Source: Borrelia hermsii DAH
Lineage (GTDB): Bacteria > Spirochaetota > Spirochaetia > Borreliales > Borreliaceae
Direction of reading: 5' to 3'
DNA: 64,000 nucleotides
Assembly: GCF_023035675.1 (NCBI RefSeq)
Contig: NZ_CP073136.1
Span: 558,001 to 622,000 of the forward strand
Part shown: piece by piece, positions 52,160 to 61,349 of the stretch
Layout: the number at the start of each line of letters is the position of its first letter
How positions within the stretch are numbered: the first letter of the stretch is position 1
Program-made: the position numbers and the translations under genes
The notes under the pieces: model-generated
What the model was told of the DNA's origin: nothing
Database searches by the model: none
Seen by the model: the letters and a program-made list of their open reading frames with translations, nothing else

Positions 52160-53069
52160 AAATAAATTTGATAGTTATTATTCAATATTAAGAGAGTTAT
52201 TGGTATTAGCCATCTCTGCAGCTTGTGAGACTTTTTATTTCAATTGGTGCATTTTAATAATTGGATTTTATGATTGCTTATTTAGGTCTTGCGCAAGTGC
52301 CAGGAACCTTTCTTGTTAATAGGATAATTTTTCTTTGTTTGATTGTTATATTGGCATTGAGTTTAGTGTTTATGCTTTTCAGGCGTTTTCTAAGGGAAAT
52401 TTACACATATTAAGCAAGCGCTTACTTATTCTTTGCTTCTTGGAACAATTATTGGAATTATTTTTATGTATCCTTTATTTTCTCAAGGGAGATTATTAAG
52501 CTATTCGTAGAAGAAAAAGTATTAAAATTTTAGAATGGATTATTTAAGGATTGTTTTTGTTCTCTATATTTTTATACCTTATTCTTTTTTATCTGCCATG
52601 GGTTTTAATAGTATTAAGGACGTAAAGATACCTTTAGTTATTACTATATTTGTTGTATTAATGAATATTATTTAAATTACATTTTGATTTTTGGGTTTAA
52701 GATGGGAATAATTGAAGCAAGAGTATGTTACTTTGATTGCTAGAATTATCTAAAGGGCAAAAAGTATGTTAGGGCATTGGGAATGTTTGGGGGGTTATTT
52801 TGTGATTTTTGGTGGTCTTTATTCTTTGCTTAATATCTAAAAGTTGTGCCTATTATTTTAGTAATTTAAATTATTATGAACTTGTTAGCACCTTTATCTT
52901 TATTTTTGCAAGTATTGTTGTTTTTGAGAGTTTTAAAGCTCACAGATACTTAGTGGTGTTTTTAGAAGCTAGTGGAATTCCTAATGTTTGTTTTTGTATT
53001 GAGGCAGGAGTAATTGTTTTTTATACATTGCCAGTTGTTTATTTGGGGGGTACAAATTTTAGATTGTAA
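52160..53069 (+). pseudogene. Decayed MATE-family transporter gene
   Basis: Fragments of one MATE efflux protein are readable in order across changing frames: SILRELLVLAIS (about 52188), FISIGAF then two stops then LDFMIAYLGLAQV (52235-52310), QALTYSLLLGTIIGIIFM (52420-52470), AMGFNSIKDVKIPLVITIFV (52595-52655), a frameshift into NYILIFGFKMGII (52675-52715), VTLIARII with a stop (52730-52752), and a C-terminal ESFKAHRYLVVFLEASG...VFYTLPVVYLGG (52930-53050). Stops, several frameshifts and a missing middle show it is dead. An intact MATE gene follows at 53361. The last 86-codon open frame (52809-53069) is the remnant C-terminus, not a separate gene. Confidence 0.85.
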
Positions 53070-53360
53070 TTAATAGTTTTTATTGTCAATCTTGAAGAGA
53101 TCATTAAAAATATATCTATTGTAATAGAGTTTTTTAAAGATAATTGGATAAGGGAAATTCATTTTGAAGAACTGATTTAATTTTTAAAATGCACTATAAT
53201 GACAACTAGGGTATTGTATGAGCTATGAATTTAAAATTTATTTTGATTTCTTTAATAAAGGAATTCCCTCTATTTTTCTATAGTATGTTTGTTTAAACTC
53301 GAATTCGTTTGTTTTTTTGACAATTTGAAAATTTGCTGTTTTTGTATTTAGGGGGAGGTT

Positions 53361-54704
53361 ATGTATTCATTAAGTAAATTCAAGAAAAGCAGTGTGTATC
53401 AAGATATTTTAAATATTGCAATCCCAACAACCATTGAATTCTTTTTATTTAATGTTGTTGCATTTACAGATAATATTATGGTGTCTTATCTTGGCGATTA
53501 TCCTGTTGTTGGGGTTTCTCTTGCAAATAAATTTTTCGAACTCTTTAGTACTATTGCTTTTGCCGTAATGGGAGCTTATAATATATTGGCAACAAGGCAA
53601 TATGCCCAAGGTAATATTGCTGGTTTTAAAAATACATTTTTTATTAGCATTTTAATTCTTCTATTTTTTTCCTTTTTATTTATAGTAATTTCATTATTTT
53701 ATTCATATTTTTTTCTTGGATTATTATCTGATGACTTATTAGCTATTTCTTATGGAGTATCTTATCTTAATATTGCTGTTTATTCTTTTATATTTGCAGT
53801 TGTTAAGGGAATTATTGCTAATTCACTAAAAGTTGTTAAAATAACTAAAATTCAAATTGCTACTTCTGTTATTTCAGTTATTTTGAATGTGGTTTTTAAC
53901 TATTTATTTATTTTTGTGCTTAATATGGGAGTAGTTGGTGCTGCTATTGCAACTACGTTGGTTCGCCTGATTGAGCTTATTTTTTATCTTATTTATACTG
54001 TTTTTAATACAAATTCACATTTTTATCTTAAGCTTGAAAATTTAAAAATCAATCCTGTGATATTTTCTGAGTTAATTAAGGTTTTTGTTCCAATTTTTTT
54101 AAATGATTTTATTTGGTATTTGGGATATTTTGGTTTAATTGCGATCTTTTCAAGAATTGATACGGCTAAGTATGCGGCTTATAGTATAACTTTTTCTATT
54201 TATTTTATTGGATTTAATATAATTCATGCTTTTTGCTTTGCTGTTAATATTGTGATGGGACATGAGATGAATAATGATAAAGAAGAGATAATGTCTGTTG
54301 CGATATATTTGAGCAAGATAGGTTTTGTTTTGGCTGTTTTGACTTCTTTCATAATGTTTGCTTTGTCATTTATAGCCCCCCATATTTTCTATAAATTGGA
54401 GTATGCAGATCTTATGGGAGTTATGCTAAGATATTATTCTATTTCAGTATTTTTTACATCACTTGCGTTTCAATATTTATTTGGGTTTTTCCGTGCAGGT
54501 GCATCTCCAAATTTTGGAGCTATTATGGAAGGTTCTGTAACTTTTATTTATACAATTCCTATTGCATACTTTTTAGCAAAGTATACGCAGACCCCATTTG
54601 AACTTATTGTCTTTATTCCAACTCTTGAAGATGTAATTAAGTTGGGTATTTCTCTTCCTTATTTTTATAGTACTAAGTGGATTAAGTCTATTAAAACAGG
54701 TTGA
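53361..54704 (+). CDS. MATE-family efflux transporter
   Basis: A 447-residue inner-membrane exporter with twelve hydrophobic helices in two pseudo-repeats. Family marks are AIPTTIEFFLFNVVAFTDNIMVSYLG (helix 1, quoted in part), NVVFNYLFIFVLNMGVVGAAIATTLVRLIE (helix 6 region), and FLFGFFRAG-like YLFGFFRAGASPNFG in the second half. It probably exports drugs or metabolites with cation antiport; substrate unknown. GGGGGAGG ribosome site. It lies directly after the decayed paralogue, so the chromosome once had two MATE genes in tandem. Confidence 0.9.
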   Translation: MYSLSKFKKSSVYQDILNIAIPTTIEFFLFNVVAFTDNIMVSYLGDYPVVGVSLANKFFELFSTIAFAVMGAYNILATRQYAQGNIAGFKNTFFISILILLFFSFLFIVISLFYSYFFLGLLSDDLLAISYGVSYLNIAVYSFIFAVVKGIIANSLKVVKITKIQIATSVISVILNVVFNYLFIFVLNMGVVGAAIATTLVRLIELIFYLIYTVFNTNSHFYLKLENLKINPVIFSELIKVFVPIFLNDFIWYLGYFGLIAIFSRIDTAKYAAYSITFSIYFIGFNIIHAFCFAVNIVMGHEMNNDKEEIMSVAIYLSKIGFVLAVLTSFIMFALSFIAPHIFYKLEYADLMGVMLRYYSISVFFTSLAFQYLFGFFRAGASPNFGAIMEGSVTFIYTIPIAYFLAKYTQTPFELIVFIPTLEDVIKLGISLPYFYSTKWIKSIKTG

Positions 54705-54710
54705 TTATTT

Positions 54711-54719
54711 TGTTATAAT
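54711..54719 (+). promoter_or_regulatory. Extended -10 promoter directly before murD
   Basis: TGTTATAAT (TG-n-TATAAT) is a perfect extended -10 element. Transcription would start at about 54726, 3 nt before the murD GTG, leaving no room for a ribosome site. Confidence 0.45.
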
Positions 54720-54728
54720 ACTGATGCT

Positions 54729-56084
54729 GTGTATTTAAATGATATAAGAGGTAAAAATTTTTTGATTATGGGCTTGGGGCTTCATGGAGGAGGTCTTGCT
54801 GCTGCTAAATTTTTGTTGAAACATGGCGGTAATTTGGTAATTACTGATTTAAAGAGTGAGTTGGAATTAAGTCCAAGTATTAAGTCCTTGAAGCAATTTA
54901 AAGATAAAGTTCGATATGTTTTAGGATATCATGATGAGGATGATTTTAAGAGCGCAGATATTGTTATTAAAAATCCTGGTGTAAGCTTTGATAATAAGTA
55001 TTTAAAGCTTGCAAAAAGAGTTGAGACCGATATTAGTTTATTTTTAATGTTTAATCAAAATCCGATAATTGCTATTACAGGAACTAAGGGAAAATCTACA
55101 CTTGCATCTCTTTTGCATAAGGTTTTAGTTGCTAAGTATCCGAATTCTAAGCTTGGAGGTAATATTGGGATATCTCCTTTAAGTTTTTTAGATGAACTTG
55201 ATGGAACATCGCCTATTGTTTTAGAACTTTCTTCTTGGCAATTACATGATCTTGAAAATTTGTGTCCTATTATTAGTATTATTACAAATATTTATTGTGA
55301 TCATCAAAATTATTATTCAAATTTTGATAGCTACATAGCAGATAAGTCAAAAATTTTTATAAATCAAAATTCCGGGATTTTGATCTCTCAGGATCAAGCT
55401 TATTATAATTATTTTTATAAATTTAAATCTAAATCCAAGCTCATTTTATTCTCAGAAACTGTGCCTTTAAACTTTAAAAATGATATTTTTTATTTTGAGA
55501 TGGGTAAAGTTTATTTAAATAATAAAGTGATGGGTACTCTTAGTGACTCAAGAATTGTGTTATTGATCTCTAAAATGATCACCGTTTTTATTGCAAGTTA
55601 TTTACGTTTGGATTTAAGTGTTGTATCTAAGATTTTGACTGATTTTGATGGTATTGAACATAGGTTAGAATTCGTAAGGGAATTTGAAGGTGTTAAATAT
55701 TATAATGATACGGCATCAACAATTCCTGATTCTACAGTTTTGTCTGTTAAAAGTTTAAGGCCCTACGGAGGATTGATTAATCTTATTACTGGCGGGACTG
55801 ATAAAGGGCTTGATTTTGCAGTTTTTGGTGAGATTTTAAGTATGGTTAAAACTTGGATCTTATTAAGAGGAAGTGCTACTTTAAAGATTATTAAATTTTT
55901 AGAAGATAATAATCTTCATTATTTTATCTTCTCTTCTTTAGAAGAATGTGTTTATTATGCTAAAAAAAACTCTATTCGGGATGATATAGTTTTATTTTCC
56001 CCAGCCAGTGCTTCTTTTGAGCTTTTTAAGAATGAATTTGATAGAGGACTGCAATTTAAGAATTTAGTGAGTATTATGACTTAA
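54729..56084 (+). CDS. murD: UDP-N-acetylmuramoylalanine-D-glutamate ligase
   Basis: Adds D-Glu to UDP-MurNAc-L-Ala in peptidoglycan precursor synthesis. The 451 residues have the Rossmann start NFLIMGLGLHGGG, the P-loop AITGTKGKSTLASLL, the conserved ELSSWQL, NIYCDHQNYY, and IEHRLEFV plus YNDTASTIPDSTV in the C-terminal domain. GTG at 54729 is the only start that keeps the first strand; no AGGAG site precedes it, but an extended -10 does. It overlaps the convergent femA-like gene by 4 bp. Confidence 0.95.
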   Translation: MYLNDIRGKNFLIMGLGLHGGGLAAAKFLLKHGGNLVITDLKSELELSPSIKSLKQFKDKVRYVLGYHDEDDFKSADIVIKNPGVSFDNKYLKLAKRVETDISLFLMFNQNPIIAITGTKGKSTLASLLHKVLVAKYPNSKLGGNIGISPLSFLDELDGTSPIVLELSSWQLHDLENLCPIISIITNIYCDHQNYYSNFDSYIADKSKIFINQNSGILISQDQAYYNYFYKFKSKSKLILFSETVPLNFKNDIFYFEMGKVYLNNKVMGTLSDSRIVLLISKMITVFIASYLRLDLSVVSKILTDFDGIEHRLEFVREFEGVKYYNDTASTIPDSTVLSVKSLRPYGGLINLITGGTDKGLDFAVFGEILSMVKTWILLRGSATLKIIKFLEDNNLHYFIFSSLEECVYYAKKNSIRDDIVLFSPASASFELFKNEFDRGLQFKNLVSIMT

Positions 56085-57130
56085 AATCTTTTTTTTATGA
56101 TTTTATAGTAGATGTATCTTAGTATTTCAAGAATGCTATAAACTTTATATAAAAATTTTTTGTACACAAAGTCATAACATCCAATTCTATGAATAAGTTT
56201 TCCCCCAAATCCAGTCTTGAATTGAAATAGACCAAATAAAGGGTGTTTTGCATCAGCAGTTGGAGGAATTCCTAGAAGATCATATTCTTTTATTGAAAGA
56301 CTTTTAAGCATTTGTATTGTCTTAAATTGTACAGCATAATTTGGCATTAAGTGCCTATTTGATCTACTTGAGGCACCGTAGAGATATGTAGCCTTGTCTT
56401 TATATATTCCAACAATAATTCCAGATATTAGTTGTTCATTGTGTAATGCAATTATTAGTTTGATTTTGGAATTTGTATCTTCTGTGAATGCTTTTATTAA
56501 GTTTTTTATATAATCTTTTGAGTGAATAGCGAATTTATCTCTTTGGGCGGTTTCTTTATGAAGTTTATAAAATTCATCAAAATATTTAAAATCATCATCT
56601 ATAATGACTTTAATATTTTTTTTGCTGCTAAGGTTTATATTGTATCTTGTTTTCTTTTTCATCTTAGCTTTAATGGCATCTAATGAATCTTGCAAATCTA
56701 GTATGGTTGTATTTGATGGTTGTATGTCATCGAATGATTTTTTAAGATTTTTAAATTTAAGTTTTAGTGGAATATAGTCTTCTTTTAAGCTTCTTGTGGT
56801 ATAAAACATTAAATCATATCGTACAAATATGGTATTTTTATGTAAATATTGCCTTATATCTTCACTAAATTTTTTGATTTGGGTATTAAGTTCATATGCA
56901 TTAATTTCTTCAATTTTCTTATTTGAAAATTCTGGATGGGCGATGTAACTTAAGTAAAGATTTCCAAAGATCTTTCTTTGCATCACAAGAATTTTATTAA
57001 AATGGTCACTACTTAATGCTATGGCTTTCCATGGACTTTTATTGCTTGAGGTTTTTTTTACAATTGTCCATAGTTTGCTTTGCAGATAATTTTCATTTAA
57101 GCTTTCTATTTGAGTTTTTTTAATATTCAT
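56081..57130 (-). CDS. femA: FemAB-type peptidoglycan interpeptide-bridge transferase
   Basis: Non-ribosomal transferase of the FemABX family (two GNAT folds), which uses aminoacyl-tRNA to add an amino acid to the third residue of the peptidoglycan stem. Borrelia wall contains ornithine carrying glycine, so glycine addition is the likely job. In the 349 residues I see LWTIVKKTSSNKSPWKAIAL, FVRYDLMFY, KKKTRYNINLSSKK, the GNAT-like GIIVGIYKDKATYLYGASS, and a C-terminal YDLLGIPP then HPLFGLFQFKTGFGG, all typical. It starts 21 bp after metG, same strand, so it is probably cotranscribed. Confidence 0.87.
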   Translation of the reverse strand: MNIKKTQIESLNENYLQSKLWTIVKKTSSNKSPWKAIALSSDHFNKILVMQRKIFGNLYLSYIAHPEFSNKKIEEINAYELNTQIKKFSEDIRQYLHKNTIFVRYDLMFYTTRSLKEDYIPLKLKFKNLKKSFDDIQPSNTTILDLQDSLDAIKAKMKKKTRYNINLSSKKNIKVIIDDDFKYFDEFYKLHKETAQRDKFAIHSKDYIKNLIKAFTEDTNSKIKLIIALHNEQLISGIIVGIYKDKATYLYGASSRSNRHLMPNYAVQFKTIQMLKSLSIKEYDLLGIPPTADAKHPLFGLFQFKTGFGGKLIHRIGCYDFVYKKFLYKVYSILEILRYIYYKIIKKRF

Positions 57131-57151
57131 TGATTTTTCTTGATTTAAGAC

Positions 57152-59341
57152 TTAATAGACCTTTCCATTTGGAATTTCTATAGATAGTATTTTTTCTTTA
57201 GAATGTTCTAGTATTAGGTTAATACCGTTTATTTTAAGTTCTCCATTTTCTGCTACAATTTGAGTTTTAAAGAATTTATCTATGCTGATCTTAGCTGGTG
57301 ATTTTAATTCCTTGTAACTATCACTCTCAAGTATTATTCTCTCCCCAGGAATGGGATTATCTTTAAAATCTTCTACAATTATTACTTTAAAATTCTTATC
57401 CTTATCTTCAGTTGCAATTAGCATTCCTTCAGATTTTATTCCTCTAAATTTGGCAGGCTTTAAGTTATCTACTATTATTATGTGTTTCCCAATTAGTTCT
57501 TCTTCTTTGTAATAATCCGCAAGACTGCTTACAATTTGTTTGCCATCAGAACTTCCATCATTAAGTTTTAAAATGAACAGCTTTTCTGCGTCTGGATTTC
57601 GCTCTATTGTTTTTACTTGTACAACTTTTAAGCATACTTGTTCGCTAAATAAATTTATTGGATTTATTTGATTGCTTGTTTGTTCATCTTGCATGTTTTT
57701 GCTCCCTGAATATTTTAATTTTAAACTATTAATTAAGTGTTTTTCTAGTTTTATAAATAGTACTTCTGTGAACTGAATTGTACTTAATCCCAAATTTGTT
57801 CCTAAGAATCTGTTAGAAATTTCATAACTGTTTCCAAAAAATCTTCTTATTTTGTCACTTGTGTGCGGTATAAATGGTGAGATTAAGATAGATAGATCCC
57901 TTATTAAATATATTAAATTTAATAATAGTTCTTTTGTTTTTTGAGGTGTACTGTCTTTTGTTTTCCATGGTTCTTTATCTTGAAATATTTTATTACCTGT
58001 TCTTGAGATGTCAAGAATTTCTTTTAGGGCCGATTTTAGTTCGACTTGTTTGAAAAAATTTAGGGTTTTATCATATTTAAGATTGATTTCTTGCCAAAAA
58101 TCTTCTTTTATTTCTATTTTGTCTATTTGGTCTCCAAAGAATTTTTTATAAAATGTTAATACTCGGTTAACAAGGTTTGAGAAATTTCCAATAAGTTCAC
58201 TGTTTACCCTTTCCATAAAGTCATCCCACATAAATTGAAAATCAGATTTTTCAGGTCTGTTATAATATATATAAAATCGCCAAATATCAGAAGGTATGCC
58301 AGTGGTAATGACATCGTTTCCAAATATTCCAGTTCCTGCAGATTTTGAAAATTTTAAGTTTTCGTAGTTTAAATATTCGCTTGAAGCCAGTTTGCTTAGC
58401 ATTGTCCAATTTTCCTTGCTCCCAAGTGCTATTGAGGGAAATATAACGGTGTGGAATAGAATATTGTCTTTTCCGATAAATTGCACTAAATTCGTCTCTT
58501 CATTATTTTTCCACCAGGATTCCCAATCTTTTGAGATTTCTTTTGTAATTGATATATATCCAATTGGTGCATCAAACCATACATAAAATACTTTATTCTC
58601 ATATTCCTTTTTGGGTACTGGTATGCCCCATTTTAAATCTCTTGTTATTGCTCTCTCTTTAAGTCCATCTCTTAAGAATGCATTTGTTATTTTAATGGCA
58701 TTGGTATTCCAGTTTGTATTTAGTTCGGTTATTTGCATCCAATGTGAAAGTTCATCCTTTATCTTTGGTAAGTCAATGTAGATATGCTTAGTTGTTTTTA
58801 TAATGGGAATATTTTTGCAAATTATACATTTTGGATTTATTAAATCGGTTGGGGATAATAACTTAGAGCAGTTTTCACACTGATCCCCTTTTGCATTATT
58901 TCCACAATTTGGGCATTCGCCTGTTACATATCTATCTGCTAAAAACATTTGATCTTGCTTACAAAAAAATTGTTCACTTTCTTTCTCTGTGGTATAACCA
59001 TTTTTTTCTAGCTTTAAGAATAAATCTTGTACAGTTTCCTTGTGGCGTTTGTTAGTTGTGCGTCCAAAAATGTCAAATTTAATGTTAAACCATTCATAAA
59101 TTGATTTGTGTATTTCATAATATTTGTTGCAAAGTTCTTCAGGGGTAGTTTTTTCAATTAAAGCCTTAGTTTCTGTGGCTGTCCCGTATTCATCTGTTCC
59201 GCAGACGTAAAGTGTCTCTATGCCCATCATTCTTGAGTATCGTGCAAAAGCATCTGCTGATAAGACTTGTACTAAGTTGCCAAGGTGAGGTATGTTGTTA
59301 ACATATGGCAATGCAGCTGTAATTAAGTTCTTTTTTTTCAC
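57152..59341 (-). CDS. metG: Methionyl-tRNA synthetase
   Basis: Charges tRNA-Met. The 729 residues have the HIGH-type motif [12 protein letters not shown], the zinc knuckle [17 protein letters not shown] with a second CIICKN, and the KMSKS motif as KFSKSAG. A C-terminal tRNA-binding OB domain ([19 protein letters not shown] onward, about residues 620-729) is fused, as in E. coli. GTG start with GGAAAC some 12 nt upstream. The femA-like gene follows it; upstream it is divergent from pta, with only about 125 bp between. Confidence 0.96.
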   Translation of the reverse strand: MKKKNLITAALPYVNNIPHLGNLVQVLSADAFARYSRMMGIETLYVCGTDEYGTATETKALIEKTTPEELCNKYYEIHKSIYEWFNIKFDIFGRTTNKRHKETVQDLFLKLEKNGYTTEKESEQFFCKQDQMFLADRYVTGECPNCGNNAKGDQCENCSKLLSPTDLINPKCIICKNIPIIKTTKHIYIDLPKIKDELSHWMQITELNTNWNTNAIKITNAFLRDGLKERAITRDLKWGIPVPKKEYENKVFYVWFDAPIGYISITKEISKDWESWWKNNEETNLVQFIGKDNILFHTVIFPSIALGSKENWTMLSKLASSEYLNYENLKFSKSAGTGIFGNDVITTGIPSDIWRFYIYYNRPEKSDFQFMWDDFMERVNSELIGNFSNLVNRVLTFYKKFFGDQIDKIEIKEDFWQEINLKYDKTLNFFKQVELKSALKEILDISRTGNKIFQDKEPWKTKDSTPQKTKELLLNLIYLIRDLSILISPFIPHTSDKIRRFFGNSYEISNRFLGTNLGLSTIQFTEVLFIKLEKHLINSLKLKYSGSKNMQDEQTSNQINPINLFSEQVCLKVVQVKTIERNPDAEKLFILKLNDGSSDGKQIVSSLADYYKEEELIGKHIIIVDNLKPAKFRGIKSEGMLIATEDKDKNFKVIIVEDFKDNPIPGERIILESDSYKELKSPAKISIDKFFKTQIVAENGELKINGINLILEHSKEKILSIEIPNGKVY

Positions 59342-59468
59342 TTGATTTATTGTTTCCTTTTTTGATGTACTATATTCATATTTTAATACTAATATAGGTT
59401 ATTTTGTGCATTTTATTTATTAAATAATTTATGCTTTTATTAATGATAAATGTGATATGGAGAGTATT

Positions 59469-60515
59469 ATGGGATCTTTTAATTTTAAAGATTATGTTTG
59501 TGGTAGAGCAAAAAGAATTGTGATGGAAAAGGGAGATAGGGCTAGTATAGTTTTTCCTGAGAGTATGGATGATAGGATTTTAAAGGCTACTATTTATATT
59601 TTAAAGGAAAAACTTGCAGGACTTGTGGTGCTTATTGGGTGTAAGGATAAGGTTTTTAGAAGATTAAAAGAATTTGTGGGCTTTAGTGGTGATATCTTAG
59701 AAATGATAAGAGTTATAGAGCCCAATTCTTTTAAAGATTTTAATAGATATTTAGATGAATATTTAAGTTTACGATACAGTAAGACATTAACTCTAAGTAA
59801 GGCTAGAGAGGAACTTTTAGATGAGATTGTTTTTTCTATGATGATGGTGAGACTTGGTGAGGTTAAGACTTGTGTATGTGGTGCTTTAGCATCTTCTGCT
59901 AAGGTTTTAAGGAGTGTGTTTGGAATACTTCCTAAGCTTAAAGAAACTAAATGTATATCTTCTTTTATGATTATGGATACTGGGAATGATTTTGGTCGGT
60001 TTGAAACTTGTTTTGGGTATGAGGGAATTTTAATGTTTGCTGATTGTGCTGTAATAATAAATCCTGATTCTATGCAGCTTGCAGAAATTGCAATACAGAG
60101 TGCAAATTCATTTAAAAATATTTTTAGCGCAGAACCAAAAGTGGCTCTTTTAAGCTTTTCTACAAAAGGGTCTGCTCATTCTGTTGAAGTTGAAAAGGTG
60201 AGGTGTGCCTTAGATATCGTTAAGAAAAAATGCATAAACTTACTTATTGATGGGGAACTGCAGATTGATGCAGCTTTAGTTAAAAGTGTTGCAGAGAAAA
60301 AATGCAGTGATTCCTTGGTTGCTGGTGCTGCAAATGTACTTATTTTTCCTAATTTGGAGGCTGGTAATATTGGGTATAAGCTTGTTGAGAGATTGGCCTT
60401 TGCTAAGGCTTATGGACCTTTTTTACAAGGACTTAAGAATCCCGTTAGTGATCTCTCGCGAGGTTGTTCTGTAGATGATATTGTATTAACAAGTGCATTG
60501 ATGATTGGTAGTTAG
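59469..60515 (+). CDS. pta: Phosphate acetyltransferase
   Basis: Interconverts acetyl-CoA and acetyl phosphate; in Borrelia it draws on imported acetate for the mevalonate pathway and makes acetyl phosphate, a possible phosphodonor. The 348-residue protein is the short Pta form without the N-terminal P-loop domain. Typical pieces are VFPESMDDRILKA, MMVRLGEVKTCVCGAL, CAVIINPDSMQLAEIAIQSA, ALLSFSTKGSAHS, and VAGAANVLIFPNLEAGNIGYK. ATG at 59469 is preferred to ATG 59457 because GGAG (59459-59462) gives a proper ribosome site. The 3' end overlaps ksgA by 30 bp. Confidence 0.95.
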   Translation: MGSFNFKDYVCGRAKRIVMEKGDRASIVFPESMDDRILKATIYILKEKLAGLVVLIGCKDKVFRRLKEFVGFSGDILEMIRVIEPNSFKDFNRYLDEYLSLRYSKTLTLSKAREELLDEIVFSMMMVRLGEVKTCVCGALASSAKVLRSVFGILPKLKETKCISSFMIMDTGNDFGRFETCFGYEGILMFADCAVIINPDSMQLAEIAIQSANSFKNIFSAEPKVALLSFSTKGSAHSVEVEKVRCALDIVKKKCINLLIDGELQIDAALVKSVAEKKCSDSLVAGAANVLIFPNLEAGNIGYKLVERLAFAKAYGPFLQGLKNPVSDLSRGCSVDDIVLTSALMIGS

Positions 60516-61322
60516 TTTATTTGAAATAGCAATGAATTCTTTAACAGAAATCTCTTCAGGCCTTTTATCTAAAAAATTTTTTAAGAAATCTTCGTTAAGA
60601 ATATTGTCGTCTGCAATAAAGTTAATGATCGTATTTTTAAGTTTTTTTCTTCGACTTGTAAATACTGTTCTAACTAATTTGTTGAATGCTTTAAAATTTT
60701 TAATTTCTTTCTTACACGGAATGAGTTTGAGAGTTGTTGATTTTACTTTAGGAATTGGATAAAAATTTTTTTTATCAATATCCATTATTTTAATTACATT
60801 AAAGTGTGATTGAACTAGCACTGTGAATGACGAGTAATTTTTATTTCCCTCTTTTGCAAGCATTCTGTCTGCTAGTTCTTTTTGTACTGTAAATACCATA
60901 TGAGTTAAGATTTCATCTTCAATAAGCATTGATATTACTTTTGATGCAATGTTATAAGGTAAATTTGAAAATATTTTATTAATATTTTGTCCTTCTTGTT
61001 TATATGTCTTTAAAAAATCACCTTTTATTAGCTTAAAATTTTTAAGTTGTCCAAATTGTTCATTTAAAATTTCTGAGTACTTAGGATCAATTTCAAAGAC
61101 TGTCAAGAAATTTGCTTTCTTAAGTAAGATAATTGTCATTGCTCCAAGTCCTGGACCTATTTCCCAGATTCTTTCATTTTCTTTGATTTCAAGCGCATCT
61201 ACTAGTTTTTCTCTTATGTGCTCGTTAATTAAGTAATTCTGTCCCCATATTTTTCGTGGAGCTATATTTTTGCTTTCAAGCATACGTTTTATGCTGTTTA
61301 TGCTGTTATAATTTATGTTCAT
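60486..61322 (-). CDS. ksgA: 16S rRNA adenine dimethyltransferase
   Basis: Dimethylates two adjacent adenines near the 3' end of 16S rRNA late in 30S assembly. The 278 residues show KIWGQNYLINEHI, the SAM site IWEIGPGLGAMTIIL, FEIDPKYSEIL, the catalytic NLPYNIAS, and the C-terminal helical domain with FTSRRKKLKN. Length is normal. Convergent with pta (30-bp overlap); the comEC-like gene lies upstream on the same strand, 27 bp away, so the two are likely cotranscribed. Loss of ksgA usually gives kasugamycin resistance in other bacteria. Confidence 0.96.
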   Translation of the reverse strand: MNINYNSINSIKRMLESKNIAPRKIWGQNYLINEHIREKLVDALEIKENERIWEIGPGLGAMTIILLKKANFLTVFEIDPKYSEILNEQFGQLKNFKLIKGDFLKTYKQEGQNINKIFSNLPYNIASKVISMLIEDEILTHMVFTVQKELADRMLAKEGNKNYSSFTVLVQSHFNVIKIMDIDKKNFYPIPKVKSTTLKLIPCKKEIKNFKAFNKLVRTVFTSRRKKLKNTIINFIADDNILNEDFLKNFLDKRPEEISVKEFIAISNKLTTNHQCTC

Positions 61323-61349
61323 AGATAATAAAATATAGCATATTGCTAT

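Noticed and set aside
52809..53069. 86-codon open frame considered as a separate small membrane protein
   Set aside because: It aligns with the C-terminal part of a MATE transporter whose upstream parts are broken, so it belongs to the pseudogene.
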